From Xiphydria camelus (lineage: Eukaryota > Arthropoda > Insecta > Hymenoptera > Xiphydriidae), in contig OY783198.1 of assembly GCA_963678675.1 (NCBI GenBank), positions 27,824,684-27,888,683 of the forward strand: DNA of 64,000 nt, written 5' to 3'. Shown piece after piece: positions 24,476 through 40,500 of this stretch; position 1 is the stretch's first letter, and each line of letters opens with the position of its first letter. A program made the translations under genes and the position numbers. The notes under the pieces are model-generated. The model saw only the letters and a list, made by a program, of their open reading frames with translations. It had not been told where the DNA came from and did not search any database.

Positions 24476-25674
24476 ATGTTGCGAACGTTATTAGTGAGTT
24501 TCTTGATAATCATCATTGTTAATTGCGGCCCAGAAGAACAAGAAGGTGTTAAGTATGCGAACAAATGTGAAGGTGAATATTTTTAATGGCTGTTACTACC
24601 TCTAATTGAATTTGATTTATCAAATTAACCTCTAAAGAGGTTACAAATCTAGATTCTTCGTATTTTCCAAGAAAATATAACCTTTGATCGTTGATGTGAT
24701 AATATTAAACACAGTGAATATAAAATATTTATACGTTTCTTTTTTTTTTTATTACCAGTATGCAAGGTACTGGCTATGGAGCTGGAAGCTCGTCTCGACG
24801 AAACGGGAAAGACTCGCGATGTTCTCGAAATTGGATATTCCATAGACGATGTCACTCCCAAGAAGAAAAAGGAATATAAGAAATCGTAAGAATTCCCTAT
24901 TCAATTTTGTACGAGCCAATGGCACAGTGAACTATGCGGCTGTAAAAAGCTGTTCCTTTGATTTTACAGGGAGTTACGATTGGTGGAATCGCTGGAAAAT
25001 GTGTGCGAACGAATTCTCGAATACAATATTCATAAGGAACGTTCCGATAGTACAAGATTTGCGAAAGGAATGAGCCAAACCTTCAAAACCTTGCATGGTC
25101 TAGTGTACGGCAATATTTTTCACCTAGTACTTTGTTATTATATTTAGCGAATTTGTAAAAAGTTAGACACCTGAGCATTCAATTCAATTATTGTAGGGAT
25201 AAGGGAGTCAAGGTGGAACTAGGAATACCGTACGAGTTATGGGATAAACCGTCTGTAGAAATTACCACTCTAAAGTCACAGTGCGAAACCCTGCTGGAGA
25301 ATCACGAATCTGATATTGAGGATTGGTATTACAATCGACAAGGAGAAGTACCCCTGATCAGGTAATAGGAGGCTATGCAATTTCATTATTTTGACCATCT
25401 CGGTTTAGAGAGTTTATATTGCAACAAAAAACACAAACGAAACAACGAAAAACGGTTCTCTCTCTCCCTCTCTCTCTCTGTGTGTGTGTGTGTGTGTGTG
25501 TGTATTGTCTGTTTCTTTTTTAGGTATTTATGTTCCGAACGGGCGTTACGAGAAGATGACGACTCGTGTTTGAAGGAAAAGGGGGATACTGGGTGGCGAG
25601 AGACGAAACAGAAGGAGAATAAGAAAGAGAAAAATTTGACCAATGTTCCAAAAAACGCCAAGGAAGAATTATAG
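24476..25674 (+). CDS. Canopy homologue 3/4 (PRAT4-type ER co-chaperone)
   Basis: Exons 24476-24572, 24759-24885, 24970-25104, 25197-25361 and 25524-25674 give 224 aa. The protein has a signal peptide ([18 protein letters not shown]) and the saposin-like canopy domain: [52 protein letters not shown], then [25 protein letters not shown] and YLCSERAL. The conserved cysteines are all present. It matches CNPY3/CNPY4 (the HKER..RFAKGMS.TF..LH and PYELW blocks) better than CNPY2/seele. In vertebrates CNPY3 helps fold Toll-like receptors in the ER with gp96; that role here is inferred. The C-terminus is Lys-rich and ends KEEL, an ER-retrieval variant. Intron 4 contains CT and GT microsatellites (25461-25504). 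Confidence 0.92.
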
Positions 25675-26064
25675 TCACGAGAAATTACATTCAAACGCTT
25701 CTTTTTAATAAGCATAGGTATATCGGAGAAGTAGATTTTAGTAGAATTTTAATCATCTCGAACAAGACTGAGTCCATTGATCGCATGGTACTTGATATGC
25801 CAAACACATACCTGTGTATGTACAGTGCATACCTATGCGCGTAACTCCTTTATTTGCAGAGAGCCGTTTTGCACGTGCTATCGCATACCTTTTAAATGTA
25901 TATTTTTGGTAGCGCCAAATGAAAGAGATTCGGTAGCGCGAGAAAAAAAAATCGTCTCTGATAAGATCATAATACCTACCTATACCTATACATACGTCCG
26001 TTTCGTCATTTTGAACACACCTACTATAAGACAAATGAATGAAGATTACTTCGCAGAAAAAAAT
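25675..26064. other. Intergenic: canopy to protease homologue
   Basis: No feature beyond TACCTATACC-type repeats. An in-frame ATG at 26035, ten codons before the preferred start, leaves the true 5' end of the protease homologue open. Confidence 0.35.
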
Positions 26065-27611
26065 ATGTCAGTGTATGTTACATTTTTTGTTGCAATCTTA
26101 AATCTGCGGTTATCCAGTGGCACCATCCTACGAGGTGCGAGAGCTCGAGAAGGTCAATTTCCTTGGCTCGTTCAATTTCAAACGATAGTTCCTTGCGGTG
26201 GCATACTCGTTTCTCCCGATTGGGTTCTGACCGCGGCACAATGCGTGGAATTCAAACGAAACGTATGTGCATTTTTCATCGTCGAAGAAAATATCCTCTT
26301 GGACGCGTAATCTTTTACATTCATCCTAGTCTATAACACTGTACGCTGCTGGATTGAACGGAACTGAATCTGGGCAAATATTGGGCGTCAAAGCGACGTA
26401 TATACATCCCGAATACCAAGCTTATTCTACGGATCACGACTATGCCCACAATATCGCTCTTCTGAAATTAGTACGAGCCTTTGACATTTGCGACGATACT
26501 ATACTTTTGCCAGATATCGCACCAGTTAGGCTTGACGACGATTACAAATCGTGTCTCATATTCGGATGGCAAAGTTACGTAGCGCCGTCTACGAAAGTAC
26601 TTGCCAAACCAATCCAATATAGTCAGGTGGTTTTAAATCCATGGAAGGTGTGCGCATTCACGTTCAAAGGAAATGCGAGCTATGACAATGTATTTTGTAC
26701 GGTGGTCGAAGATGATAATGGGATAAAAGCATGCGCAGGTAATCCTGGATCACCCGTCGTATGCGAGAATCGGTATCGGAGAATGGTTTTATTGGGCATC
26801 GCTTCTTGGGCTAATTTTTCCTTGGACTGTGGTAGCTTACCTACTTACCTTGGAGTAAGTGTTTTCAGGTAGCGTATCACCACAAAGTAGACTAGACTAA
26901 AGGAAATGTCTTAGGGCGTGTATGGAGGAGTGCAATTCATTGGATTTAGACAAAAAATAGATATCAAATACCAGGTCCTGGCTACATGATTTAGCATATC
27001 ATGATAAGGAAACGGAAGAACGTGGCGATGGTAATAAGAAAAGTGTCTGTAAATATAAACGGTATTTTGGAGGGACTCAAGTCGAGAGCGATACCTTGAA
27101 TTATTCACGAACGACGCAATTGCCTTTCGACGATGACGAACAGCTAGACGTACATAAAAATTCCTGGAAGCTGTCAATTTCAAATTTCGCGCAGAGCTCC
27201 CAAAAGTTCACTCCCCGTGTAACTAAAGTGCCGCAACCTATCTATCCGCAAGCTTCCTTGTCGTTCGGAACCAATGCTGATATAATATCAGAAGTAAATG
27301 CAATAAAAGATCGCGATGATAATTTCAAGCAATATCATGAGATTGGACAATCAAGAAATACACATGATGAGATGGACAAGGTAGTCGCAGTTGCCGCAAA
27401 GCATGGCAAACTGAGTATTTTAAATAAACCCACTACGAACGAGAACAAGATTCGAAGCAGATACTATAAAGATATTGGAAATAAATTCGAGAACTCGGAT
27501 GATATAGAGATGGTTCTTTTTAATTACGAAGATTCTAGCGAGTCTAGCTCGCAACTATTCATGTGCTCCAGATGTATTCTAATTGGTTGCATCACATTAT
27601 CGTATATGTGA
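26065..27611 (+). CDS. Catalytically dead serine protease homologue with long C-terminal tail
   Basis: Exons 26065-26262, 26330-26868 and 26975-27611 give 457 aa. The start at 26065 gives a plausible signal peptide (MSVYVTFFVAILNLRLSSG); 26035 would add ten residues. The fold is a chymotrypsin-type (S1) domain: GQFPWLVQF, CGGILVSPDWVLTAAQC, ALLKL, SCLIFGWQ, CAGNPGSPVVC and YLGVSVFRSWLHD. All three catalytic residues are replaced: His to Gln in TAAQC, Asp to Asn in HNIALLKL, Ser to Pro in GNPGSP (normally GDSGGP). It cannot be an active protease. Dead homologues of this kind act as cofactors or decoys in insect immune cascades; its own role is unknown. About 190 extra residues follow the domain, polar and disordered-looking, ending in a hydrophobic segment, CILIGCITLSYM. 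The 26868/26975 junction is chosen because it restores the family's C-terminal helix. Confidence 0.88.
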
Positions 27612-27753
27612 CTCTTGAAAGAGCGCATTGCATTTTGATACAATATTAGCTTTTTATTCAAATAAATTATACATTAAAAGAGAGAGGCTATGTCTTGATG
27701 GGTTTAAACATTTTTTATTTTCACGGCTGCTACCAATTTACGACAGTATAACG

Positions 27754-28104
27754 TTACTTTTTATTCATTGCTTTTTTGCCTTGTCCTTTTTTAGTTGGAA
27801 TCTTACCGCGAAGTATTCTAAGTCGTTTGTATTCTTCTTTAAAGTCTTGATGCTCGTCCCTGAAGAGGCCGTACGAACGTAAAATTCGTATCAGATCGTG
27901 AGTTTCAACATGACGCGGATAATAAGTGACAATTTCGGGCCGCTTCTGAATTGGTTTTTCGCTAAACAGTTTTACAACTTTCATCGACTTATTGTTCGTC
28001 GGTCTTGTCACTTCTCCAAAGATTCGATTACTGAGGTGATTCATCCGCGTGGCATAATTAGTTGCGATATTTGCGAGATTTGCATATGTAACGTACCTAC
28101 TCAT
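27754..28104 (-). CDS. mRpS33: Mitochondrial ribosomal protein S33 (mS33)
   Basis: A small-subunit mitoribosome protein of 116 aa in one coding exon. The core NHLSNRIFGEVTRPTNNKSM, then KVVKLFSE, TYYPRH, RSYGLFRDEHQDFKEEYKRL and a basic GKKAMNKK tail are diagnostic for MRPS33; human MRPS33 is 106 aa. A CAG acceptor ends 11 bases before the ATG, so a non-coding 5' exon lies upstream, perhaps with its donor (GTAAGT) near 28336. It converges on the 3' end of the protease homologue and is head-to-head with BRAT1. Confidence 0.95.
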   Translation of the reverse strand: MSRYVTYANLANIATNYATRMNHLSNRIFGEVTRPTNNKSMKVVKLFSEKPIQKRPEIVTYYPRHVETHDLIRILRSYGLFRDEHQDFKEEYKRLRILRGKIPTKKGQGKKAMNKK

Positions 28105-28119
28105 CTTTGCAGCACCTGG

Positions 28120-28832
28120 AAAAAAGTTAATACTGAGCTTTTATCGAAAAACTGTAGTTCTTGGATTTATTAAATTTCGAAACATTGAATTTCTGATCTT
28201 AGGGTTATAGGGTTACTTTGTAACGTATGTGTAATTAAAAACAGATTGACACGTATTTATTTAATATAATCAAGCCAATAAAGTATCCGGATAAGTTTAA
28301 TAAAGGATCATTGATATGTCGAACTACGAAACTTACATGGAATATTATTGGAAAAGAAATTAAAAAATCGCTCTATATATATATACGCCGACGACAAACT
28401 GGTTGTGTTTCTAACATCAGCTGTGATCAGCTGACCGCAGTGAAAAACGAAGTTATCAGATAGTCCACCTCCGACGAAACTTGTACCTACCTACTAGACC
28501 CTGCACTAGGTATTTGATCAAATGCAGATGGCGAGATCATACTTTTCCCATTCAAATTTCTGATTATTCTTTACCAAAATGCACCAGTTTTATCTACCTA
28601 CCTAGGTATAGGTATACCTACTACTAGTCCACCACAGCGTTCGGCAGTCACTCACCAACGTGTGCATGCATGTCATCACATACACGCGAATGTGAGTATG
28701 TGATGTTTTGCAGTTTTTTTTCCTCTTATCGCGTAATAATAAATAAAGTTATTTTTTTGCTCTTCATGAAATGTTTCATTTACGGATTTATATAAGTGAC
28801 TCATCGTGAGTTCATTGAAAGAAGATATAACG
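28120..28832. promoter_or_regulatory. Shared upstream region of mRpS33 and BRAT1
   Basis: About 0.7 kb between divergent start codons. It probably holds both promoters and the mRpS33 5' exon. TACCTACCTA-type short repeats occur at 28480-28625. I see no clear TATA box for either gene. Confidence 0.4.
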
Positions 28833-33266
<4,434 letters not shown>

Positions 33267-34260
33267 ATCACCTATTCCAATAATTTACGTAGTTTTTAAA
33301 CATATACCTTATTTTCTGTTAAGTTATATTTAGGAATTATTTTCACGATTATATTTCCCATATTTTATCACTCTTGTTTTTCCGCTCGTATCGTTAGCTT
33401 TGTAAGAAATTTGTTGTGTGCTTTCATTTTAGTCTGTCTCTTTATGAACGATTTATTATGTTTCCGTCTATCGTTTAATCCATTGTTCCTTTGGAAAAAA
33501 TTTGTCCTCTAGCTTGTATAAAAATTAACCCGAGGAGTTGTATGCTTCTCGTTAAGTACCATATGAGATATTTAAATGTTGTCAATAACATTACATAATT
33601 TAACTAATAAATTGTCGAGAACATCGTATGAGCATGTGGAGAACAAAGATATACTTTATTCACACGTACATGGTTAATAGTTTATATGTACATACATATG
33701 TATATTGACGACTCTATACCAATATGAATAGAGTGAGTGAGTACCGTAAGCAAAGATTTATTATTATATTCCCCTGTTGGCAATGTTTGATTTCGTAATA
33801 ACTATAGAAGTGTTATAATGTACTATTTTACATTGACTGAACGAAACATAATATTATGATATTCTTTATATAAAATATACATTTTTTTTACAGCAATAGC
33901 AATGTTAAATACACCGCAGGTAAAAAGTCACTATTTGTATTTATGCATCTAAAAATTATATACTTGACGTGATTTCCGCAAATCTTGTTTGATTAATCTA
34001 ATCAATTTAATTTGAAGAAGTTGCCAAAATAGTTAATTCAAGTATAGGTAATAAAACAATTATTATTCCAATAACAGGCTAGTACGCACGCTTCAGTTTT
34101 AGTTCGCCAATACATTCCGCCGCTAGATTCAAAATAATTTACGGATCGTCAAACGAGTGACAGTAATCGTTCAAAATGAAAAATATATTTTATGTATGAA
34201 GAGTAAGCTTCTGTCAGGACTAACGTTCTTAAATATGTCCCAATTTATAAATCAATAAGC
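33267..34260. other. Intergenic: BRAT1 3' UTR region to starvin
   Basis: AT-rich, no coding exon. AATAAA near 33605 is the likely BRAT1 polyadenylation signal. Confidence 0.4.
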
Positions 34261-34265
34261 GCGCG

Positions 34266-34576
34266 GTATAAATATTAAATATTTTGCAAATAAATACGGA
34301 AAAATACGTTTCGGGAATGCGGCGCGAGAAATCGCGCGCATGCGCACCTATCGGCTTCTAGAGAGATCTCATCGGTGGATTGGCGCCAGGACTCAGTAGC
34401 GCGCGGTCTGGTACGCGAGCATGTGAGTCATAAGAAGGTAGTTTTTCACCGACCCGCGCTTTATTCGGAATCCTCGTGAAAACAATCGAGAAACTATCCA
34501 CGGTAGAGAAAAAGTTTTCTCCGGTGCGCGTCCGCCTGTGTGTCGGCACGTGCGTGAGAGCTCGTGAATTTTGGAA
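34266..34576 (+). promoter_or_regulatory. stv: Upstream promoter of starvin (isoform A)
   Basis: TATAAATA occurs at 34267-34274, 303 bases before the isoform A start codon. TTCGGGAA at 34310-34317 forms a two-unit heat-shock-element-like site, which would fall just downstream of a start near 34295. The following leader is GC-rich. This is suggestive only. Confidence 0.35.
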
Positions 34577-37500
34577 ATGTCATTCTACTTTCGTGAGAAA
34601 CCATTCAACGACAGACGACGAGGAAAATCTGGCAACGAGCTGCTGCAAGAGCTGAAACAGCAGTTCGACGAGGACAGCAAATCCTTCTTCGAACCGGGGG
34701 CCAGAACCACGCGGGAACCTTTCACGCGCCATGCCGGCTTTCCCAGGGTGAGTGCATCTGTTGTCGATTGATTGGGAACTGTTACGAAGATCGTAAATAC
34801 GATGGAGCGCGAGCCGAAGTGCGAAGCCGGTGCGGCTGATGGTGCGCGTTTCGGAAAAGATCGCGAGGTTGGGGGGTGCATGTATTTACAATAGTATGCT
34901 TTACTACATAATGAAATTGGACGAGAGTCCACAGCTGCGAGATAAAGCGAGGCGCGTTGACAAAATTTGCTCGAGATGATGTTTTCTCGCGTTCGGACCA
35001 TCCGAAATGAATAATGCCGTAGAATTGCCGCATCTCTGAAAATTTTTCGCATTTATTTACGAGCGATTGTCCTGAACGCGCGGTTTCGGTAGGATAACGC
35101 AGACGCTGTAGGAGCAATCGTTTTTAATCTTCGAAGCGCTTTTCGGAGAAAACCGGAATGACCTTCAACTTCATCGAATATCATTCGCAGTGATGCGCTG
35201 AACGATACAAGGGCCAAATTTACCGACGAAGAATTTAATTGATACACGCGGTAGGCTCGCGCCCTTCGTAGGTAATTTTGCAGATTTTCCTTGGTAGATT
35301 TGTGAAGTTTTCGGAACACCTGACTTCCGTACGGTACTGACGAAGGTACCCATTGCAGGGGTATACCTATTGGGGTGGCTTTGTCTCGATTTGGTTCAGG
35401 TAGCCGAGGACTTGGGTATTCCTGGAAACCTTTTTATAAGAATATCTCCTCGAAACTTTCTCCATAATAAGTACCTACGTGTATGACGCGCGGAATGCAT
35501 AACTATAATAATTTCCCGGACTTTTTTTTTCTCCTAACATTACATCACGCATCTCGTGTACTCTCTGAAGTTTGAGAAATTCAATGAAATCTCCAAGTTT
35601 AGTTTGCTCTTCAAACCCAATGTCGAGAAAGGTTTCGTTAAAATCGCAAATTTCATTTTCAAACAGTACCTAAGTACTTACTTTTCCGAAAATAACAGAA
35701 TGTTTCGGCGTAGCACCGGGACCGTGTGTGCACCGTCGCATTTTCGTTAGGTAAGTAGGTACATACCTATTCACGCACGTGCGAAGGCGTGACAGCGCGT
35801 ACCTACGACTTTTCAGGTTGGACGCGTTCGCGGTGTGCGCGATCCGTACAGCGGGGGGGGGGGGGGGGGGGTATCAATTTCCTTATTTATAGAATGGCCC
35901 AATTTCCATGCCGTTTCGGCAGCAAACGTTTAGTCTTCTCCGCGCGACGACGATTCTCGCCGCGATCGGGATATTTTTAGGCGGTGAGAAGGACGGGATT
36001 CCCCATGGAAACGTTACGAGCTCCAGGACGACGTCGCGGTCCGAGTCGCCGGCAAATGTCAGTCGTTTCGTTCTGTACTCGTTACCTACCGCGGAAATTT
36101 AGCGGATATTATTCAGTCCCATCGAGAGAACGTCGGGAATGAACATTGTGCGCGAAAACTAGAAAATCTCTAGCGACAAATCGCATTTTGCTCTTATCGT
36201 GTTATACATACACGTGTCGTCGAGGTGTCAATTCGTTCGTTTTGCGGTCGTGCCGCGTCTCCCGAGACTCGAGAATAGAACTCTTGTCGGAATATAAGTA
36301 TACCCCTACATATAGAGAGAGAGAGAGAGAGTATAGTATTTTTGCTCTCCATCGCTCACGGCGCTTCTTCAGCATATCGAAGCGAGTACTTTACGCGGTT
36401 CGACGTTGTTAACCCAGTTGCCCATCTGTGCTGCGCGAACCGGCGGATCTCTCGAGGCTAAAGGCTAGTTGGGAAGCGGTTGTAATAGCCGTAACTGCCT
36501 TCGACTTCTTCTTCGTTCGTCGCCGCTTCGTGTAGCGTCGCATCGAATGCCATCACCTTCGAATCGTCGTTTCTATCAAGAGAACTCTAATTGTTCCTCG
36601 CGGGCGAGTCTTAAAGATCGCGCGTTTCTGCGCCGAGCTTGTCCCTCGCGCGATCGTATATACACTTGAGTACACATATTTATGCGTACGTATAGATATA
36701 GCGAAGTACGCTTCTCTTCTTCACATCGCACAAACTCCCGGAATAACCTCGATTCAGGCTGCGAATTGGTGAGGAAAATAATGATATTTACCAACCGGCC
36801 GCGGCTCAGCGAGGAACGCACTTTTTTTTAGCAGACATTCCAGTGGAAACTTCCTCGCGGAGTATCGAACTTTAAGAAGTATGTGCCTACGTAGGGAGTC
36901 GGATCGAGGATAGCTATACAGAGAGAGAGAAGAGTATATCAATCACTGTTATACTAGATAATAGGTTGACATTTTGGAGAACGTATTACGTTCATTGCTT
37001 TACTGTATGACAACAGGTGACACATATCTGGGAAATTTCACTGAACACGTGTGTCAATTGCTGTCATATACGTACAGTAAAGCAATGAACACAATACTTT
37101 CCCTAAAATGTCAAATCTATTAGTATTATCCAGTATATAACAGTGATTAATACAACATTTGTTCTCGTTACCTACACTCGCTACACTTTCCAGAAAAGTG
37201 TAGCTTCTCATTGGTCAGTATTTTTACAGACCAATGAAAATCTGAAAAAAGATTAAAATTTATTCCGTTTTAGAAGGATAATCCGAGTACGAAAGGTAAA
37301 AAATAGATCAAAAATTATCCTTCCAGGGTTTAAAATTTAACCTCTTTAGAATAATTTTTGGTCTATTGTAACCTTTCGTACTCAAATTATTATCCGCGTC
37401 TAACAGAATAATTTTTAATCTTTTTTTCTCTCAGTGTAGCGAGTGTAGGTAACGAGAACACAAAACCTATACTCTCTTCTCTCCGTGTGCAGCCGGTAGA

Positions 37501-40500
37501 GAACGCGTTTACTACAAGTCTCTCTCACATATAGGGGTACATAGGCATGCGCATTTGTATACCGGCCGTACGACGAACGTTATAACTGAAGGGTAGGTAC
37601 AGGCTAAAAAGTGCAGGGAATGTCACATTTCAGCCAATTCGTGATTTCTACAACATCTGGTTGAAAATTTCGCATTCTTTCAGCTGGCAAAGGATTACAG
37701 GCAAAAAAAGGTACAGTCAAGAGATACAACAGACGTTTAAAATATTAGCGTAACATGCAAATAAAGGAAATGTCCGCGCGTAAATTTGCTGTCCTGTACA
37801 TTTTTGGACATCCCCCTTTTTAGCCTGTACCCTTAAACTGTTTTCGAAAAGGCGCCCAATACAAGTGCGCAATCGAGACTAGGCAAACATCAGTCCCCTG
37901 CGACGCGCTTCGCGCCACGTGTCTTCGAATATCCGACGTTCCGCATTTCGGAAAACGGTATCGCTCGACTGCTGATTGAAATTTTAGCGTCATCTACCGT
38001 CATCGTTATCGTGAAATTATCGCGTACCGCGAAATTAAAATCCCCGTTATCCACCCCAAGCCACGACGAGCCTTTCGCTCTCCCCTCGGTCCGTTTCGAT
38101 CGCTAGCGGGAAGGTCCTCGAAGCGAATTCGGCGGAGATAAAATTGCGGACATATATAAATTCGACCGATTCGAGGGTCTCCTTCAGTCGCTCTCGCCGT
38201 GCGACAAAGCCAGTAGTACATACTACCTATATACTGCAGTCTAACTGTGCGGCGCGCAGAGTCGAGAGTATATCCTCATACCATTCCAAAGAGGGAAGAG
38301 GAGTCGTTCGTCTCGAACGACATGTGCAACGTCGACGACACTTTTATACGTGCGTCCCGCGCAATCAGCGCGCAATGCGGAGCAGGAAACGGATGGGGGC
38401 GGTAGGGTGGCGCTCGATGAGACTTTTTCTCTCGTTCGACGAATCGTCGAAATTTCGCTAATCCCCCGTCCGTTCCTTCGCCGAAACCACCGAATGACCC
38501 CTAGGCCGGCAAGAATGCAATTTCGCCGCCAGCTCGCGCTCCTATTCAAATTCGAAATGACGACTTGGCGTCGTCGCCGTCGGCGTCGTCCTCCTCGATT
38601 CGACACAGTTGAGTTTCGAAATTGGCAGCCGCGTACGCGATTAAAAACGGATATTTTTGCGCGCCCGTTGTGTTGTGCGTTATGCACGTAGGTGTACCGA
38701 CGCGCGTTGCGCAAATTATTTCCAATATGTACGCGTATTTATATTCCAACATAGAGCGAATGCACCTACAGGGCTCCCACTTGGTCATTTTTTTTTTTTT
38801 TCAATCAAATCAGTAGAAAGTCATCTTTATTTTTAAAAGTCATTGATTATTTTTACGATTTCGCGTCAAATAAATTTGACGATATCTTCCCGCTGCTAAT
38901 ACGCTGCAACGATTCGTATGGGTTCTCAGTGTTGCGATAGTTGTGCTATCGGTATCCAGATTCTGTAATTTGTCATGATGCGTAATATATAAGCAGTTGA
39001 TAATATCGTTGCGCGTGTTTCTTGTAGTATAAAGAAAGGTTTGTTATATAATATTTGTTCGTTAAAGAGTGATCAAATTTGTTATCTTTCATACCTTACG
39101 ATTTCGATATGCGTTCTTATAAAAATAAATTATTTTGATTACAAATCTCAATTATCTTTCTTCAATATTATTATTTTCTCAAAACATTGGTAATTTTTTG
39201 ATCATTTTTTCGAATAAGGAGTCATTAAAACCCACTATTTTTTAACTTCTGACTGAATGGAAGCCCTGCACTTGCTCTAGCGTCGCCTACGGGAATAATA
39301 ACGTGGACTTCTCTTTTTCGGCTTTCACGACTCCTTTTCTGCGCGATAAATTCGAATTGAGAGGTCACTTCGTCAGCCGGTTATTGTGCGGCCAGGGAAA
39401 ATGTGGGAGGGGGGTAGGATTTTACATGGGATGCGTTTTATAGGTGGCATGCACTCAGGGGAAATTGTTATGTATAATACCTATGTATAAACGGAGGAAC
39501 GATTTCTCCGCGGAATGTATTTTACATATACTTACATATATGTCTACATTATGTACGAAGTATGTATATGTGTACGTGTTTCTAATGTATGTATACCCTC
39601 TCTTTGGAACCTTTCTGCCGTTGTGAGGTCGGCAATTTCCGTCGGACCGTCCAATCTCATGTAAAATGAGAGCGACTATATTTTCAAATTCGCGGTTCCA
39701 TCCGATTAGAACTCGAATGTATGATAATTGCAATCTGCTTTATTTTATTTTTTATACACCGGATAACGCTAGATGCGTACAAGGTTCTGAAAGGATCGCT
39801 GTTTTGGCCTAGAAAATCGAGAAAAGGAGAAAATCAAAGAAATTCTACTTTCAAATCGTTCTGAATACCGCGGTTTTTTTTTACCGATCGTTAAATTCAT
39901 TGAAAGCCAATGCGTCGTCATCGTTCTTTAGTCACCTCCCGACGTATATGTAGGTATCTACCTATGTCGGCGAGAGGACATAGCTACAGCGCGTATAGGT
40001 ACATACATCACCTTCAATTCATTCACCCAACGCTCCATTCATCGAACCACGAGTCCGGATAACCCGATTGACTGTTATCGGCCGCAATAATCGACTCTGG
40101 TATAGGTAGAGAGAGTTCCTTGACGATCGACTCCCGAATGATGATCAATCGAAGTCGAGGCGGCGTCGAGCCCTGCTGCCGCCGCGTCTCGACGGAAGTG
40201 GCCGGTGCTGCGGCGATTTCGCGCTCGCGTACGGTGGTTCTTCTCTCTCAGAATTCCTCTCTTATATCATTCGCGCGCGCGCGGGCGCGCTCGTTCGTCA
40301 AGTGCGAAGAGAACGCTTTGGGCTACGAGGCGATAATAACCGCGGAATCCATCCATCGAAGCGATTACGACCGCGTGACGAAGCGCCTCTCGGTCGTTCG
40401 CCGAACGCGGGCGCGTCGAGTGCTTTCCGCTCTCGCCCTTTGACGCTCCACACGCGGACTGTTACACACTATACATACTTCGGTTCTTCCCGATAAGGAG

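Noticed and set aside
26915..26974. Possible protease homologue exon reading GVYGGVQFIGF
   Set aside because: It cannot be joined in frame to the following exon; the 26868/26975 junction restores the family C-terminus instead.
38241..38714. 157-codon Arg-rich minus-strand frame
   Set aside because: Composition follows CpG-rich repeats (CGTCGTCG); no domain, signal or splice context.
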